Source: Chloroflexota bacterium
GTDB taxonomy: Bacteria; Chloroflexota; Dehalococcoidia; SM23-28-2; RBG-16-64-32
Direction: 5' to 3'
Length of the DNA stretch: 42,596 nt
NCBI GenBank assembly: GCA_005880075.1
Contig: VBJT01000001.1
Span: forward strand, 4,379 to 46,974
Positions 33,913-41,159 of the stretch are shown in pieces. Below the pieces are notes generated by a model that saw only the letters and a list, made by a program, of their open reading frames with translations, did no database searches and had not been told where the DNA came from. Both the position numbers and the translations under genes were made by a program. Each line of letters begins with the position of its first letter. Within the stretch, counting starts at the first letter, position 1.

Positions 33913-34791
33913 CTACAGGGCCGCGAGGACCTCCTCCTTCACGTCCTCGTCCTCCTCGATCCGCTTGCCTGTAAGCTCCATGAATACGGTCTCCATCGTT
34001 ATCTCCTCGACCGGCCGGCCACGCGCGACCCGCTCTCGCAACTCGAACGGGGTTCCCTCTGCCACGATCCGCCCGCCCGCGATGAAGGCGATGCGGTCAC
34101 AGAGAAGCTCCGCCTCTTCCATGTCGTGGGTTGTCAGCAGGATCGTGCTGTCGTGCTCGGCGCGCACTTGCCGCACGAACGCCTGCACGTCCCGCTTGCT
34201 GCGCGGGTCGAGCCCGGTCGTCGGCTCGTCGAGCAGCATCAGAACCGGTGATGTCAGGAACGAACGCGCCACGGCCATCTTTTGCTGCTGCCCGCGCGAA
34301 AGGTGGCTCATCGGCTCCTGCGCCCGCTCCCACTCGAATCCCAGCCGCGCGAGAATACCCGGTAGCCGCCGCTTGATCTCGGCCGGCGAGAGGCCGTAGA
34401 CCCGCCCGAAGAAGAGCAGGTTTTCAACCGCCGACATATTGCGGAAGAACGAAGGGTCAGCGGACACGCGATTGATGAGCGAGCGCACCTCGCTCGACTC
34501 GCGGACGACGTCGTGGCCGAAGATGCGCGCTTCTCCGCTGTCCGGCAGGAGCAGCGTGCTCAGTATGCGGACGAGCGTGCTCTTGCCCGAGCCGTTCGCG
34601 CCGAGCACCCCGTAGATCTCGCCCCGCTGCGCACCAAAGGATATATCCCGCAGGACGTGCGCTGGGCGCTTCCTCGCTCCGGTCGCCCTGAGCCTATCGA
34701 AGGGTTTCCCGATCGGCAGCAGACGGCGGTAGTCGAAGCCGCCGCCGAAATATTTGTTTACATGTCTCGTCTCGATTGCAGGCGTAGTCAT
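33913..34791 (-). CDS. ABC exporter ATPase (DrrA-like)
   Basis: The 292-residue ATP-binding subunit drives the ABC-2 exporter. Motifs in order: Walker A GANGSGKSTLVRI, signature LSRGQQQKMAVA, Walker B VLMLLDEPTTGLD, and the switch histidine in LLTTHDMEE; the C-terminus resembles DrrA-type ATPases. Near the N-terminus, residues about 29-36 read PFDRLRAT and come from a dispersed repeat inserted in frame (34680-34705). The insertion lies before the Walker A strand, in a loop, so the protein is probably still active. Start ATG 34791 follows GGAGACAGGG. It is first in the operon with ABC-F and permease. Confidence 0.9.
   Translation of the reverse strand: MTTPAIETRHVNKYFGGGFDYRRLLPIGKPFDRLRATGARKRPAHVLRDISFGAQRGEIYGVLGANGSGKSTLVRILSTLLLPDSGEARIFGHDVVRESSEVRSLINRVSADPSFFRNMSAVENLLFFGRVYGLSPAEIKRRLPGILARLGFEWERAQEPMSHLSRGQQQKMAVARSFLTSPVLMLLDEPTTGLDPRSKRDVQAFVRQVRAEHDSTILLTTHDMEEAELLCDRIAFIAGGRIVAEGTPFELRERVARGRPVEEITMETVFMELTGKRIEEDEDVKEEVLAAL
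34680..34705. repeat. Dispersed palindromic repeat inserted in the ABC ATPase gene
   Basis: The sequence TCGCCCTGAGCCTATCGAAG matches the widespread element CCTTCGACAGGCTCAGGGCGA seen in many bacterial genomes, in which translated copies read FDRLRA. Here it is in frame and gives PFDRLRATG. I saw no other copy in this window. Confidence 0.65.
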
Positions 34792-34823
34792 CCCTGTCTC
34801 CGTTCAACTACTCACGTACTAGT

Positions 34824-34994
34824 TCACGAGCTCCGGCCCGGCTGTCGCTCACCCCGCCGGGCTACACCGCTCTCCGTCCGCATCTTCCACGCCTTCGTAA
34901 GGGGCGACCTCGACGATGTTAGTGGTCCAGGACCGGCCGGACTGCTGAAGCTCCGTTTCTGCGTTCTCTTCCTCTTCTTTTTCTGGCGCGACAT
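34824..34994 (-). CDS. Possible small protein in the exporter leader region, frame uncertain
   Basis: ATG 34994 has an excellent ribosome-binding site (AAGGAG, 8 bp upstream) and opens a 56-codon frame starting MSRQKKKRKRTQKR. That product is Arg/Ser-rich and looks unnatural after the start. The neighbouring frame, entered by one base shift in the A5 run after codon 4, reads EEEENAETELQQSG and later TTNIVEVAPYEGVEDADGE, with codon use like real genes here, ending at 34849. So either an A is missing in the sequence, or slippage occurs, or there is no gene. No family is recognised. Confidence 0.35.
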   Translation of the reverse strand: MSRQKKKRKRTQKRSFSSPAGPGPLTSSRSPLTKAWKMRTESGVARRGERQPGRSS

Positions 34995-35021
34995 CTGTTT
35001 TCTCCTTGGCTTGTTGGCAAC

Positions 35022-35053
35022 AAAAAACCCACCAGGGCCAGCCCTAGGCGGGT
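35022..35053 (-). terminator. Rho-independent terminator upstream of the ABC exporter operon
   Basis: On the minus strand an imperfect stem (ACCCGCC...GGTGGGT with inner GGGC/GCCC) is followed by TTTTTT. It lies about 175 nt after the promoter at 35235-35263 and about 230 bp before the exporter ATPase. It would end a short RNA or act as an attenuator. Confidence 0.7.
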
Positions 35054-35063
35054 GAGAACGGAG

Positions 35064-35234
35064 CGTCGCGGCCGTCAGTTTAACTCAGGTAGGTCCTCCT
35101 GAAACGGGCGCACTCGTCCCACCCACGCGCGGTCCACCGTCCGGCGCAATGGGCACCTGACGGCTGACCGGGGCAACAAACGTGTTTATCAACTGACGAA
35201 TGTCCCTTTCACCAACTCCAAAATATCTTGCCGG
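35064..35234 (-). ncRNA. Possible short leader RNA or sRNA of unknown class
   Basis: A transcript from the promoter at 35235-35263 to the terminator at 35022-35053 would be about 200 nt. It contains a hairpin (CAGG/CCTG near 35085-35105) and a GGTGGACCGCG stretch. A 60-codon frame (35267-35085) crosses it but would start inside the promoter. I cannot assign a known RNA family. Confidence 0.3.
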
Positions 35235-35263
35235 ATAGTAGCACCAGCGCCGGAAGGTGTCAA
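35235..35263 (-). promoter_or_regulatory. Promoter facing the leader and exporter operon
   Basis: On the minus strand TTGACA (35263-35258, perfect) and TACTAT (35240-35235, 4/6) are 17 bp apart. It diverges from typA on the plus strand. Confidence 0.55.
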
Positions 35264-35323
35264 GCATCTCTCACCGGCGGGAGAAACTTGTCCGTCCTCC
35301 GCCGCGACCACCATACTGGATTC

Positions 35324-37156
35324 ATGCCCACACGAGACGACCTCCGCAATGTTGCTATTGTCGCGCACGTTGACCACGGCAAGACCACCCTCGTCGATGC
35401 CATGCTCTGGCAGTCGGGCGCCTTCCGTGCGAACCAGGATGTCGCGGAGCGCGTGATGGACTCGATGGACCTGGAGCGCGAGAAGGGGATCACCATCCTC
35501 GCCAAGAACACAGCGGTCCGCCACTCCGGCGTGAAGATCAATATCATCGACACCCCAGGACATGCCGATTTCGGCGGGGAAGTCGAGCGCGGACTGACCA
35601 TGGTTGACGGCGTGCTTCTGCTCGTCGACGCGAGCGAGGGACCGCTGCCGCAGACTCGTTTCGTCCTACGCAAGGCGCTCGAGGCGCACCTTCCAGTCAT
35701 CCTCGTGATCAACAAGGTCGACCGCCCCGACGCCCGCATCAAAGAGGTCGTCGACGAGGTCTACGAGCTGTTCCTCGACCTCGACGCGGACGAGCACCAG
35801 ATCGAGTTCCCTATCCTATACGCCAACGCCCGCGCCGGTTGGGCATCGCCGGCGCCCAACGATCACGGCATTGACCTAGAGCCGCTCTTTGATGCGCTGT
35901 TTCGGCACATTCCGCCACCCGCATACGACAGCGACCATCCGCTTCAGGCGCTCGTCACCAATCTCGACGCCTCGCCCTACATAGGTCGCCTCGCCCTCTG
36001 CCGGGTGCACCACGGGACTATCCGCCGGGGCCAGACGGTCGCCTGGTGCCGCGTCGACGGGGAGATCGAGCAGGTAAAGATCACCGAGCTCTTTGTCACC
36101 GAGGCCCTCGAACGGGTACCGGCCAACGAAGCCGGTCCCGGCGAGATTATCGCTATCGCCGGCTTGCCGGGGGTGACGATCGGCGAGACGCTCGCGGACG
36201 TCGACGATCCGCGCCCGCTGCCCGTTCCACACATCGATGAGCCAAGTCTCTCAATGACCATCGGGATTAACACTTCGCCAATGGCAGGAAACGATGGATC
36301 CAAGCTGACCGCGCGTCTGGTCAAGAACCGTCTGGACGCGGAAGTGGTGGGCAACGTCTCTGTCAGGGTGCGTCCGACAGACCGGCCGGACACCTGGGAA
36401 GTGCAAGGAAGGGGCGAGCTTCAGCTGGCGATCCTGGTTGAGACGATGCGCCGCGAGGGGTTCGAGCTGACCGTCGGCAAGCCACAGGTAGTCACGAAGT
36501 TAGTGGACGGAAAACTCTGCGAGCCGGTCGAACGGCTGTCGATCGACATCCCTGAGGACTACCTCGGCGTCGTCACTCAGCTTTTGGCGCTGCGCAAGGG
36601 CCGTCTCGAGCACATGGTCAACCACGGGACCGGCTGGGTGCGCCAGGAATACCTTGGCCCAGCGCGCGCCCTTATCGGCTTTCATACGGAGTTCCTGACT
36701 GAAACTCGCGGCACCGGCATTCTGCACCACGTCTTCGAGCTCTACGAACCCTGGCACGGCGACCTCCGCACACGTCCCACCGGCAGCCTTGTCGCAGACC
36801 GCCGCGGCCAGAGCTCCTCCTATGCGCTGATCAACCTGCAGGAGCGGGGGACGCTGTTCATCGGCCCCGGCATCGAGGTCTACGAGGGGATGATCGTCGG
36901 CGAGAACGCCCGACTTGAAGACATCGACGTAAATCCCGCGAAAGAGAAGAAGGCGACCAACATTCGCTCCTCCACCGCCGAGCAGACGGAGGGGCTCATC
37001 CCGCACCGGCAGCTATCGCTGGAGCAGGCCCTCGAGTTCCTGCGTGAAGACGAGTGCCTGGAGGTGACGCCCAACCACATCCGCCTGCGCAAGACGATGT
37101 TGAGCACGCTGGACCGCGGGCGTCGCAAGAAGAACGCGGCTGCCGTCGCTCCCTAG
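35324..37156 (+). CDS. typA: GTP-binding protein TypA/BipA
   Basis: A 610-residue translational GTPase of the TypA/BipA family, which binds 70S ribosomes and aids 50S assembly and stress adaptation. G motifs: AHVDHGKTT (G1), DTPGHADFGGEVER (G3) and NKVDRPDAR (G4). Domains II, III and V follow, and the C-terminal domain typical of BipA begins around GTLFIGPGIEVYEGMIVGEN. Start ATG 35324 gives the family's usual N-terminus (MPTRDDLRNVAIVAHVDHG); the frame is open further upstream but that part runs through the divergent promoter. It stands alone, transcribed opposite to its neighbours on both sides. Confidence 0.96.
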   Translation: MPTRDDLRNVAIVAHVDHGKTTLVDAMLWQSGAFRANQDVAERVMDSMDLEREKGITILAKNTAVRHSGVKINIIDTPGHADFGGEVERGLTMVDGVLLLVDASEGPLPQTRFVLRKALEAHLPVILVINKVDRPDARIKEVVDEVYELFLDLDADEHQIEFPILYANARAGWASPAPNDHGIDLEPLFDALFRHIPPPAYDSDHPLQALVTNLDASPYIGRLALCRVHHGTIRRGQTVAWCRVDGEIEQVKITELFVTEALERVPANEAGPGEIIAIAGLPGVTIGETLADVDDPRPLPVPHIDEPSLSMTIGINTSPMAGNDGSKLTARLVKNRLDAEVVGNVSVRVRPTDRPDTWEVQGRGELQLAILVETMRREGFELTVGKPQVVTKLVDGKLCEPVERLSIDIPEDYLGVVTQLLALRKGRLEHMVNHGTGWVRQEYLGPARALIGFHTEFLTETRGTGILHHVFELYEPWHGDLRTRPTGSLVADRRGQSSSYALINLQERGTLFIGPGIEVYEGMIVGENARLEDIDVNPAKEKKATNIRSSTAEQTEGLIPHRQLSLEQALEFLREDECLEVTPNHIRLRKTMLSTLDRGRRKKNAAAVAP

Positions 37157-37170
37157 CGGAGTGCGGCGCC

Positions 37171-37555
37171 TTACCAGATCACCTCGACGTCGTAGCTGGC
37201 GATATTTGATCGTTAGTCAGTATAGGCAAGTCTTCGAGCTGGGCTTGCGCAATCAATAGGCGGTCGAATGGGTCTCTGTGGATGCCGGGCAGGTAACCGG
37301 AGCGCAGAGCATGATTAGGTCAATCGGAAGCCGTTCGAATCCTTGTCGCTCTATACGCGTGAGCACGTATTCCGCGGCGGTAGTCGGCAAATCCAGATGG
37401 CCTCGCGCATTCTTAACCGAGATCTCCCAGGCCGCTACAGCGCTATGGAGAACCTCGTTCGCCGCGTCTCCAATTAGATTACGAACCCGGGGCGGTATTC
37501 GCTCCGGCTCGCTGTTCAACCAGATGAACGTGTGCGTGTCAAGCAGCGCCCTCAA
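37171..37555 (-). pseudogene. PIN-domain toxin (VapC-like), two single-base frameshifts
   Basis: The first 78 or so residues are a good PIN toxin (RALLDTHTFIWLNSEPERIP, SAVAAWEISVKNARGHLDLP, RIERQGFERLPIDL). PIN toxins are Mg-dependent RNases. After IDL the frame is lost near 37314-37317; one added base restores HALRSGYLPGIHRDPFDRLL and IAQAQLEDLPILTND. A second single-base loss near 37207-37209 hides the last residues (NIASYDVEVIW), which end at TAA 37173-37171. The start, TTG 37555, overlaps the restored antitoxin stop by four bases, the normal layout for such pairs. As written the toxin would be truncated at 100 residues and inactive, lacking the conserved RDPFDR acidic site. Confidence 0.85.
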
Positions 37556-37786
37556 AAGTATTCTTCAAGCTCCGGAACTGGATCGAAGAACTCCGGGTGT
37601 AAGACCACCAGCCCGCGGTCTTGTCCAAGAATTCGGCGAGCTGGTCGGTCCTCAAGCGGGCCGAGCCCGGCTATGGGCTTACCCCCTCGTCGCGATCAAG
37701 ATCTTCTCGCCGGCGGCTGCCCGACTCAGTAATCGCGAAAGTTGAGTCTTCGCGTCGTGAATACTAATAGTTGGCGTCGAGGCCAT
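37552..37786 (-). pseudogene. Phd/YefM-type antitoxin, frameshifted
   Basis: From ATG 37786 the product starts MASTPTISIHDAKTQLSRLL, a typical Phd/YefM antitoxin N-terminus that binds DNA. An extra G in a G5 run (C5 at 37682-37686 on the plus strand) brings a stop after IATRG. Removing it restores GKPIAGLGPLEDRPARRI and a C-terminus ending PELEEYF, the toxin-binding part, with stop at 37552. It is the partner of the toxin pseudogene just downstream. Confidence 0.85.
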
Positions 37787-37796
37787 AGAAATACGT

Positions 37797-38018
37797 TTAC
37801 TCTTCGAACTTAGGGAGGGGATCGTCAAAGCCATCGTGAATGACGATCTTGCCACGATCACGACCGGGCACGCGAGGAGACGGTGTTTCCCTGATAGGCC
37901 GGAGCTTCGCCATGGGTTTACCCGCCCTTGCAATGATGATCTCCTCGCCTGCCTCTACACGCGAAAGCAGCTTTGAAAAGTGCGTCTTCGCTTCGTGGAC
38001 ATTCACTGTCGCAGCCAT
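37797..38018 (-). CDS. Intact Phd/YefM-type antitoxin without its own toxin
   Basis: A complete 73-residue antitoxin: AATVNVHEAKTHFSKLLSRV as DNA-binding half and RGKIVIHDGFDDPLPKFEE as toxin-binding tail. It is clearly related to the broken antitoxin 10 bp downstream, but no toxin follows it directly. It may neutralise a toxin elsewhere, repress its own promoter, or be the remnant of a second pair. Expression is probably self-controlled through the palindrome at 38031-38053, which lies 12 bp before its start codon. Confidence 0.85.
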   Translation of the reverse strand: MAATVNVHEAKTHFSKLLSRVEAGEEIIIARAGKPMAKLRPIRETPSPRVPGRDRGKIVIHDGFDDPLPKFEE

Positions 38019-38030
38019 GCCAGTACCGTA

Positions 38031-38053
38031 GACTTAGTCCCTGGGACTAAGTC
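38031..38053. promoter_or_regulatory. Perfect 23-bp inverted repeat, probable antitoxin operator
   Basis: GACTTAGTCCC and GGGACTAAGTC flank one central base. On the minus strand TTGACT (38055-38050) overlaps one edge and can serve as -35 box, so the site would cover the promoter. Antitoxins of this family bind such palindromes to repress their own operon. It could also act as a weak terminator after the glucosidase gene, but no T-run follows. Confidence 0.7.
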
Positions 38054-38056
38054 AAT

Positions 38057-39418
38057 TTATACGACCGTCTCGTCGTACTCGATCTCGCCCGCCGCTATTA
38101 AGTCTCGGTACCAGAATCCGCTGTCTTTGACGAACCGCTTCTCCTCGTTCTCGAAGTCGACGTACACGATGCCAAAGCGCTGGCTGTAACCCATCGCCCA
38201 TTCGAAGTTGTCGAGCAGCGTCCAGGCGTAGTAGCCGCGCACATCCGCGCCTTCGTCGATCGCCCGGCCCACCTGGCCGATGTAACCCTTGTAGTACTCG
38301 ATGCGCTTCTGATCGGGTACGCGGCCTTGCGGATCCGGCCCGGTCGAGTATGAGCAGCCGTTTTCAGTGACGTAAGTGGGCAGGCCGTAGTCGCGGTGGA
38401 TACGCATGATCATCTGGTAGAGAGCGGCCGGCCAGACCTCCCAGCCGAACTCAGTCTTCGGCCCGGGCGGCGGTACCTGCCGGATTCCGAGGTACTTGTC
38501 GTCGGGGTTGTGCGCCGCGATCGTGCGCGTGTAGAGGTTAATCCCGATGAAATCGTGCGGCGCCTTCATCGCCTCGTCGTCGCCCGGGCGCATGTCCATC
38601 TCCGCCAGCGCACGCTCCTGGTCGACGTAGGCCCTGGGGTAGACCCCTTGCATAAGGGGACGCAGAAACCAGTCGTTCGAGAACGCGTGCTGGCGCTCGG
38701 CGGCCGCCCCGTCTTCCTCCGTCTCGGTGTACGGATAGGCGGCCGTCATGCTGAACGCGGTGCCGATCGCTTCCGCCGTCCCGACAGCGCGCATCGCCCG
38801 CGTCGCCGAGGCCTGCGCGAGGTTGGCGATGTGCATCGCGCGCATGCCCGTTGGCCGGTCTCGGAGGCCCGGGGCGTGAATCCCGGCGATGTAGCCGAGG
38901 AAGGTGAACACCCACGGTTCGTTGAACACCATCCAGTGCTTGACCCGGTCGCCGAGAGACTTGATGCACGTCTCGGCGTAGTTCGTGAAGTGGCCGCTGA
39001 TGTCGCGGTTCGCCCAGCCGCCTTCGTCCTGGAGCGCTTGCGGCAGATCCCAGTGGTACAGCGTGGGGAAGGGCTGTATGCCATTCGCCAGGAGCTCGTC
39101 GACCAGACGGTTGTAGTAATCGAGGCCTGCCTCGTTCAGCTTTCCCTTTCCTTCCGGAAAAATGCGCGGCCATGAGATGCTGAAGCGGTATCCGCGTAGC
39201 CCGAGCTCCTTCATCAGCGCCACGTCGTCCTTGTACCGGTGGTACTGATCGCAGGCGACGTCTCCCGTATCTCCATTCACGATCCTTCCCGGCTCGTGAG
39301 AGAAGCGGTCCCAGATAGACTCGCCTTTCCCGTCCTCGTTCCACGCCCCTTCCACCTGATACGACGTGGTCGCCGTCCCCCACGAAAAGTCGGGCGGAAA
39401 TTTGACTCGCTTGGTCAT
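38057..39418 (-). CDS. Beta-glucosidase, glycoside hydrolase family 1
   Basis: A 453-residue GH1 enzyme that releases glucose or related sugars from beta-glycosides, probably in the cytoplasm since no signal peptide is present. The start reads FPPDFSWGTATTSYQVEGAW. The acid/base glutamate is Glu167 in VFNEPWVF and the nucleophile is Glu352 in TYVTENGC. YYAWTLLDNFEWAMGYSQRFG closes the barrel as usual. ATG 39418 follows AGGAGG at good spacing. It is a single gene between the toxin-antitoxin remnant and the divergent sigma-factor gene. Confidence 0.95.
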   Translation of the reverse strand: MTKRVKFPPDFSWGTATTSYQVEGAWNEDGKGESIWDRFSHEPGRIVNGDTGDVACDQYHRYKDDVALMKELGLRGYRFSISWPRIFPEGKGKLNEAGLDYYNRLVDELLANGIQPFPTLYHWDLPQALQDEGGWANRDISGHFTNYAETCIKSLGDRVKHWMVFNEPWVFTFLGYIAGIHAPGLRDRPTGMRAMHIANLAQASATRAMRAVGTAEAIGTAFSMTAAYPYTETEEDGAAAERQHAFSNDWFLRPLMQGVYPRAYVDQERALAEMDMRPGDDEAMKAPHDFIGINLYTRTIAAHNPDDKYLGIRQVPPPGPKTEFGWEVWPAALYQMIMRIHRDYGLPTYVTENGCSYSTGPDPQGRVPDQKRIEYYKGYIGQVGRAIDEGADVRGYYAWTLLDNFEWAMGYSQRFGIVYVDFENEEKRFVKDSGFWYRDLIAAGEIEYDETVV

Positions 39419-39575
39419 GAATGCCTCCTAAGCTTCCGCCCATTCTACCCCCCGAAAACCGGCCGTCGGGCAGTTGCGGCGGGTGCCGGACGAGCGGCTC
39501 ATCAAAAACGTTGAGACGCATCTAGTTAGATTCGTCCAGTAGCGAGTAGAATTAACTTCACCGAGGTTCGCGAAG

Positions 39576-41117
39576 ATGCAGGCGAGTGGGTACAGTTCAA
39601 GATCGGATACAGAGCTCGCAGCCCGTGCGGCGGCCGGCGACGAGCCGGCGTTTGCTGCCCTCTACGAACGCCACTTCGAAGGCATCTACGATTTCGTCAT
39701 CCGGACGGTTAAAGCTCCAGAGCTCGCTACCGAAGTCATCCGAAACGCCTTCATCAAGGCATGGGACCGCTCCCGCAAGCGCAAAGCGCGCCACCACGTC
39801 AGAGCCTGGCTCTTCGCGACAGCCCGTGAGCGAGCGGTCCAGGCAACCCGTCGCGGCGGGCGTGCAGGGGTTGCCGATAGTCCGCGCCCTGACGAAATAG
39901 ACCCTCACGTGTTCGCTCAGCCGGAGTCTTCCGAAGCCAACGTGCGGGAAGCCGGTCTCAGAGATGCAGAAGCCGCCGCTGTCGTCTGGAAGTTCGCGGC
40001 GCAACTTTCCCCCAAACAGTACTCGCTGCTCGACCTCCATCTCAGGCGGGGCCTCAAAGTAGACGAGCTCGCCGAAACCCTCGGCTTCGCAACAGCGAAC
40101 GCCTACATCATGCTCTATCGCCTTCGAGACGCTCTCGTGCAATCGGTCTCCGTCTCTCTTCTGGCGCGCCATAGCCGGTCGCGCTGCCGGGAGCTCGACA
40201 CGCTTATGTCCGAGTTTCCTGTCGCCGAACACTCGCCTGATTACCGCAGGCCGGTCATCAATCACCTCAAAGCCTGCCCGGGGTGTCAGGCAAACAAAGC
40301 GAACTTCCCTTCAGCGCTGGAAGCCTTCGCCAGCCTCGCGCCGCTCGCGCCACCAACGGGCGTGCAAACCGCGATCTGGTGCGATGTTTCCGCCCATATC
40401 AACGGCATCTCTCCTCAGCCCACGCCGAGATCCATAGAGCCGAGGGATCGCCCGCCCACCCGTCCCGAAGGCGCCGCTTTCCGCCCTAGGGTGCCCGTCA
40501 CCGCCGTCCTGGCAGCCGCCATCGTGAGCATCATCGCGATCCTTGTGGCCGGGGTCCTCATCTTCGGCACGGGCGGCGGCGGCGCGTCGACCGCGCGTGA
40601 CCCCAACGACGTGCACAGCACCGATCACAAGACCGCAGAGCCCTCAAGCGACAACACAATCGACCTAGCATGGAGCGCGATCCCCGGCGCTAAGGCGTAC
40701 TCGACCATGTGGAGCCACCTGCCCATCGATCTCCCCGACACCGTCGCCGACCTTCCCGGCACTGCAACAAGCACGACGAGTCCGCCCCTTGACCCCGGCA
40801 CCTGGTACTTCCATCTGCGCACCCAAAATGAAGACGGCAGCTGGACCAGCACGCTGCACATCGGGCCCTTCGAAGTGATCGCCGCCTCGCCCACACCCGC
40901 GCCGAGCGAAGATCCTTCGCCTTCACCCAGCCAGACCGCCACACCCGCCCCCGGCCCCCGCTTCCCAACCGCGCCGCCCGCCCCGACACCAAGCGAAACG
41001 CCCGCGCCGACTCCGGCACCGACGCCACCACCACCAACACGGGCGCCTTCGACGCCTGCTCCGGCGACGGTTACGCCGGCGCCTCCTTCCGAAACGCCGA
41101 GCCCAAAGCCACGCTAA
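39576..41117 (+). CDS. ECF-like sigma factor fused to zinc-binding anti-sigma-like, membrane and extracellular domains
   Basis: The 513-residue protein is built in five parts. Residues about 12-75 resemble sigma region 2 (FAALYERHFEGIYDFVIR, NAFIKAWDR). About 145-190 resemble region 4 (LSPKQYSLLDLHLRRGLKVD). About 220-245 carry HLKACPGC, matching the HX3CX2C zinc motif of anti-sigma factors. About 305-330 is one membrane span (VTAVLAAAIVSIIAILVAGV). Outside lies an FN3-like domain (TIDLAWSAIPGAKAY to WTSTLHIGPFEV) and a long Pro/Thr/Ser tail. Sigma and its own inhibitor-like part in one membrane protein suggests surface sensing, perhaps released by proteolysis. TAGAAT at 39547-39552 may be its -10 box. 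Confidence 0.8.
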   Translation: MQASGYSSRSDTELAARAAAGDEPAFAALYERHFEGIYDFVIRTVKAPELATEVIRNAFIKAWDRSRKRKARHHVRAWLFATARERAVQATRRGGRAGVADSPRPDEIDPHVFAQPESSEANVREAGLRDAEAAAVVWKFAAQLSPKQYSLLDLHLRRGLKVDELAETLGFATANAYIMLYRLRDALVQSVSVSLLARHSRSRCRELDTLMSEFPVAEHSPDYRRPVINHLKACPGCQANKANFPSALEAFASLAPLAPPTGVQTAIWCDVSAHINGISPQPTPRSIEPRDRPPTRPEGAAFRPRVPVTAVLAAAIVSIIAILVAGVLIFGTGGGGASTARDPNDVHSTDHKTAEPSSDNTIDLAWSAIPGAKAYSTMWSHLPIDLPDTVADLPGTATSTTSPPLDPGTWYFHLRTQNEDGSWTSTLHIGPFEVIAASPTPAPSEDPSPSPSQTATPAPGPRFPTAPPAPTPSETPAPTPAPTPPPPTRAPSTPAPATVTPAPPSETPSPKPR

Positions 41118-41159
41118 CGACCGCGCTGCGGCCATTGGGCAGCCTGCTACACTTTCCGC

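Noticed and set aside
35120..35150. GGTGGACCGCG on the minus strand, resembling the T-box core GGTGGNACCGCG
   Set aside because: It lacks the variable base between GGTGG and ACCGCG, no specifier stem is evident, and the next genes are exporter genes rather than amino-acid genes.
37321..37345. GTTCGAATCC, a tRNA T-loop-like string
   Set aside because: It lies inside the PIN-toxin sequence and no acceptor or anticodon stems can be built around it.
37278..37745. 155-codon plus-strand frame over the toxin-antitoxin remnant
   Set aside because: The opposite strand has clear family sequence once three indels are corrected; this frame is a shadow.
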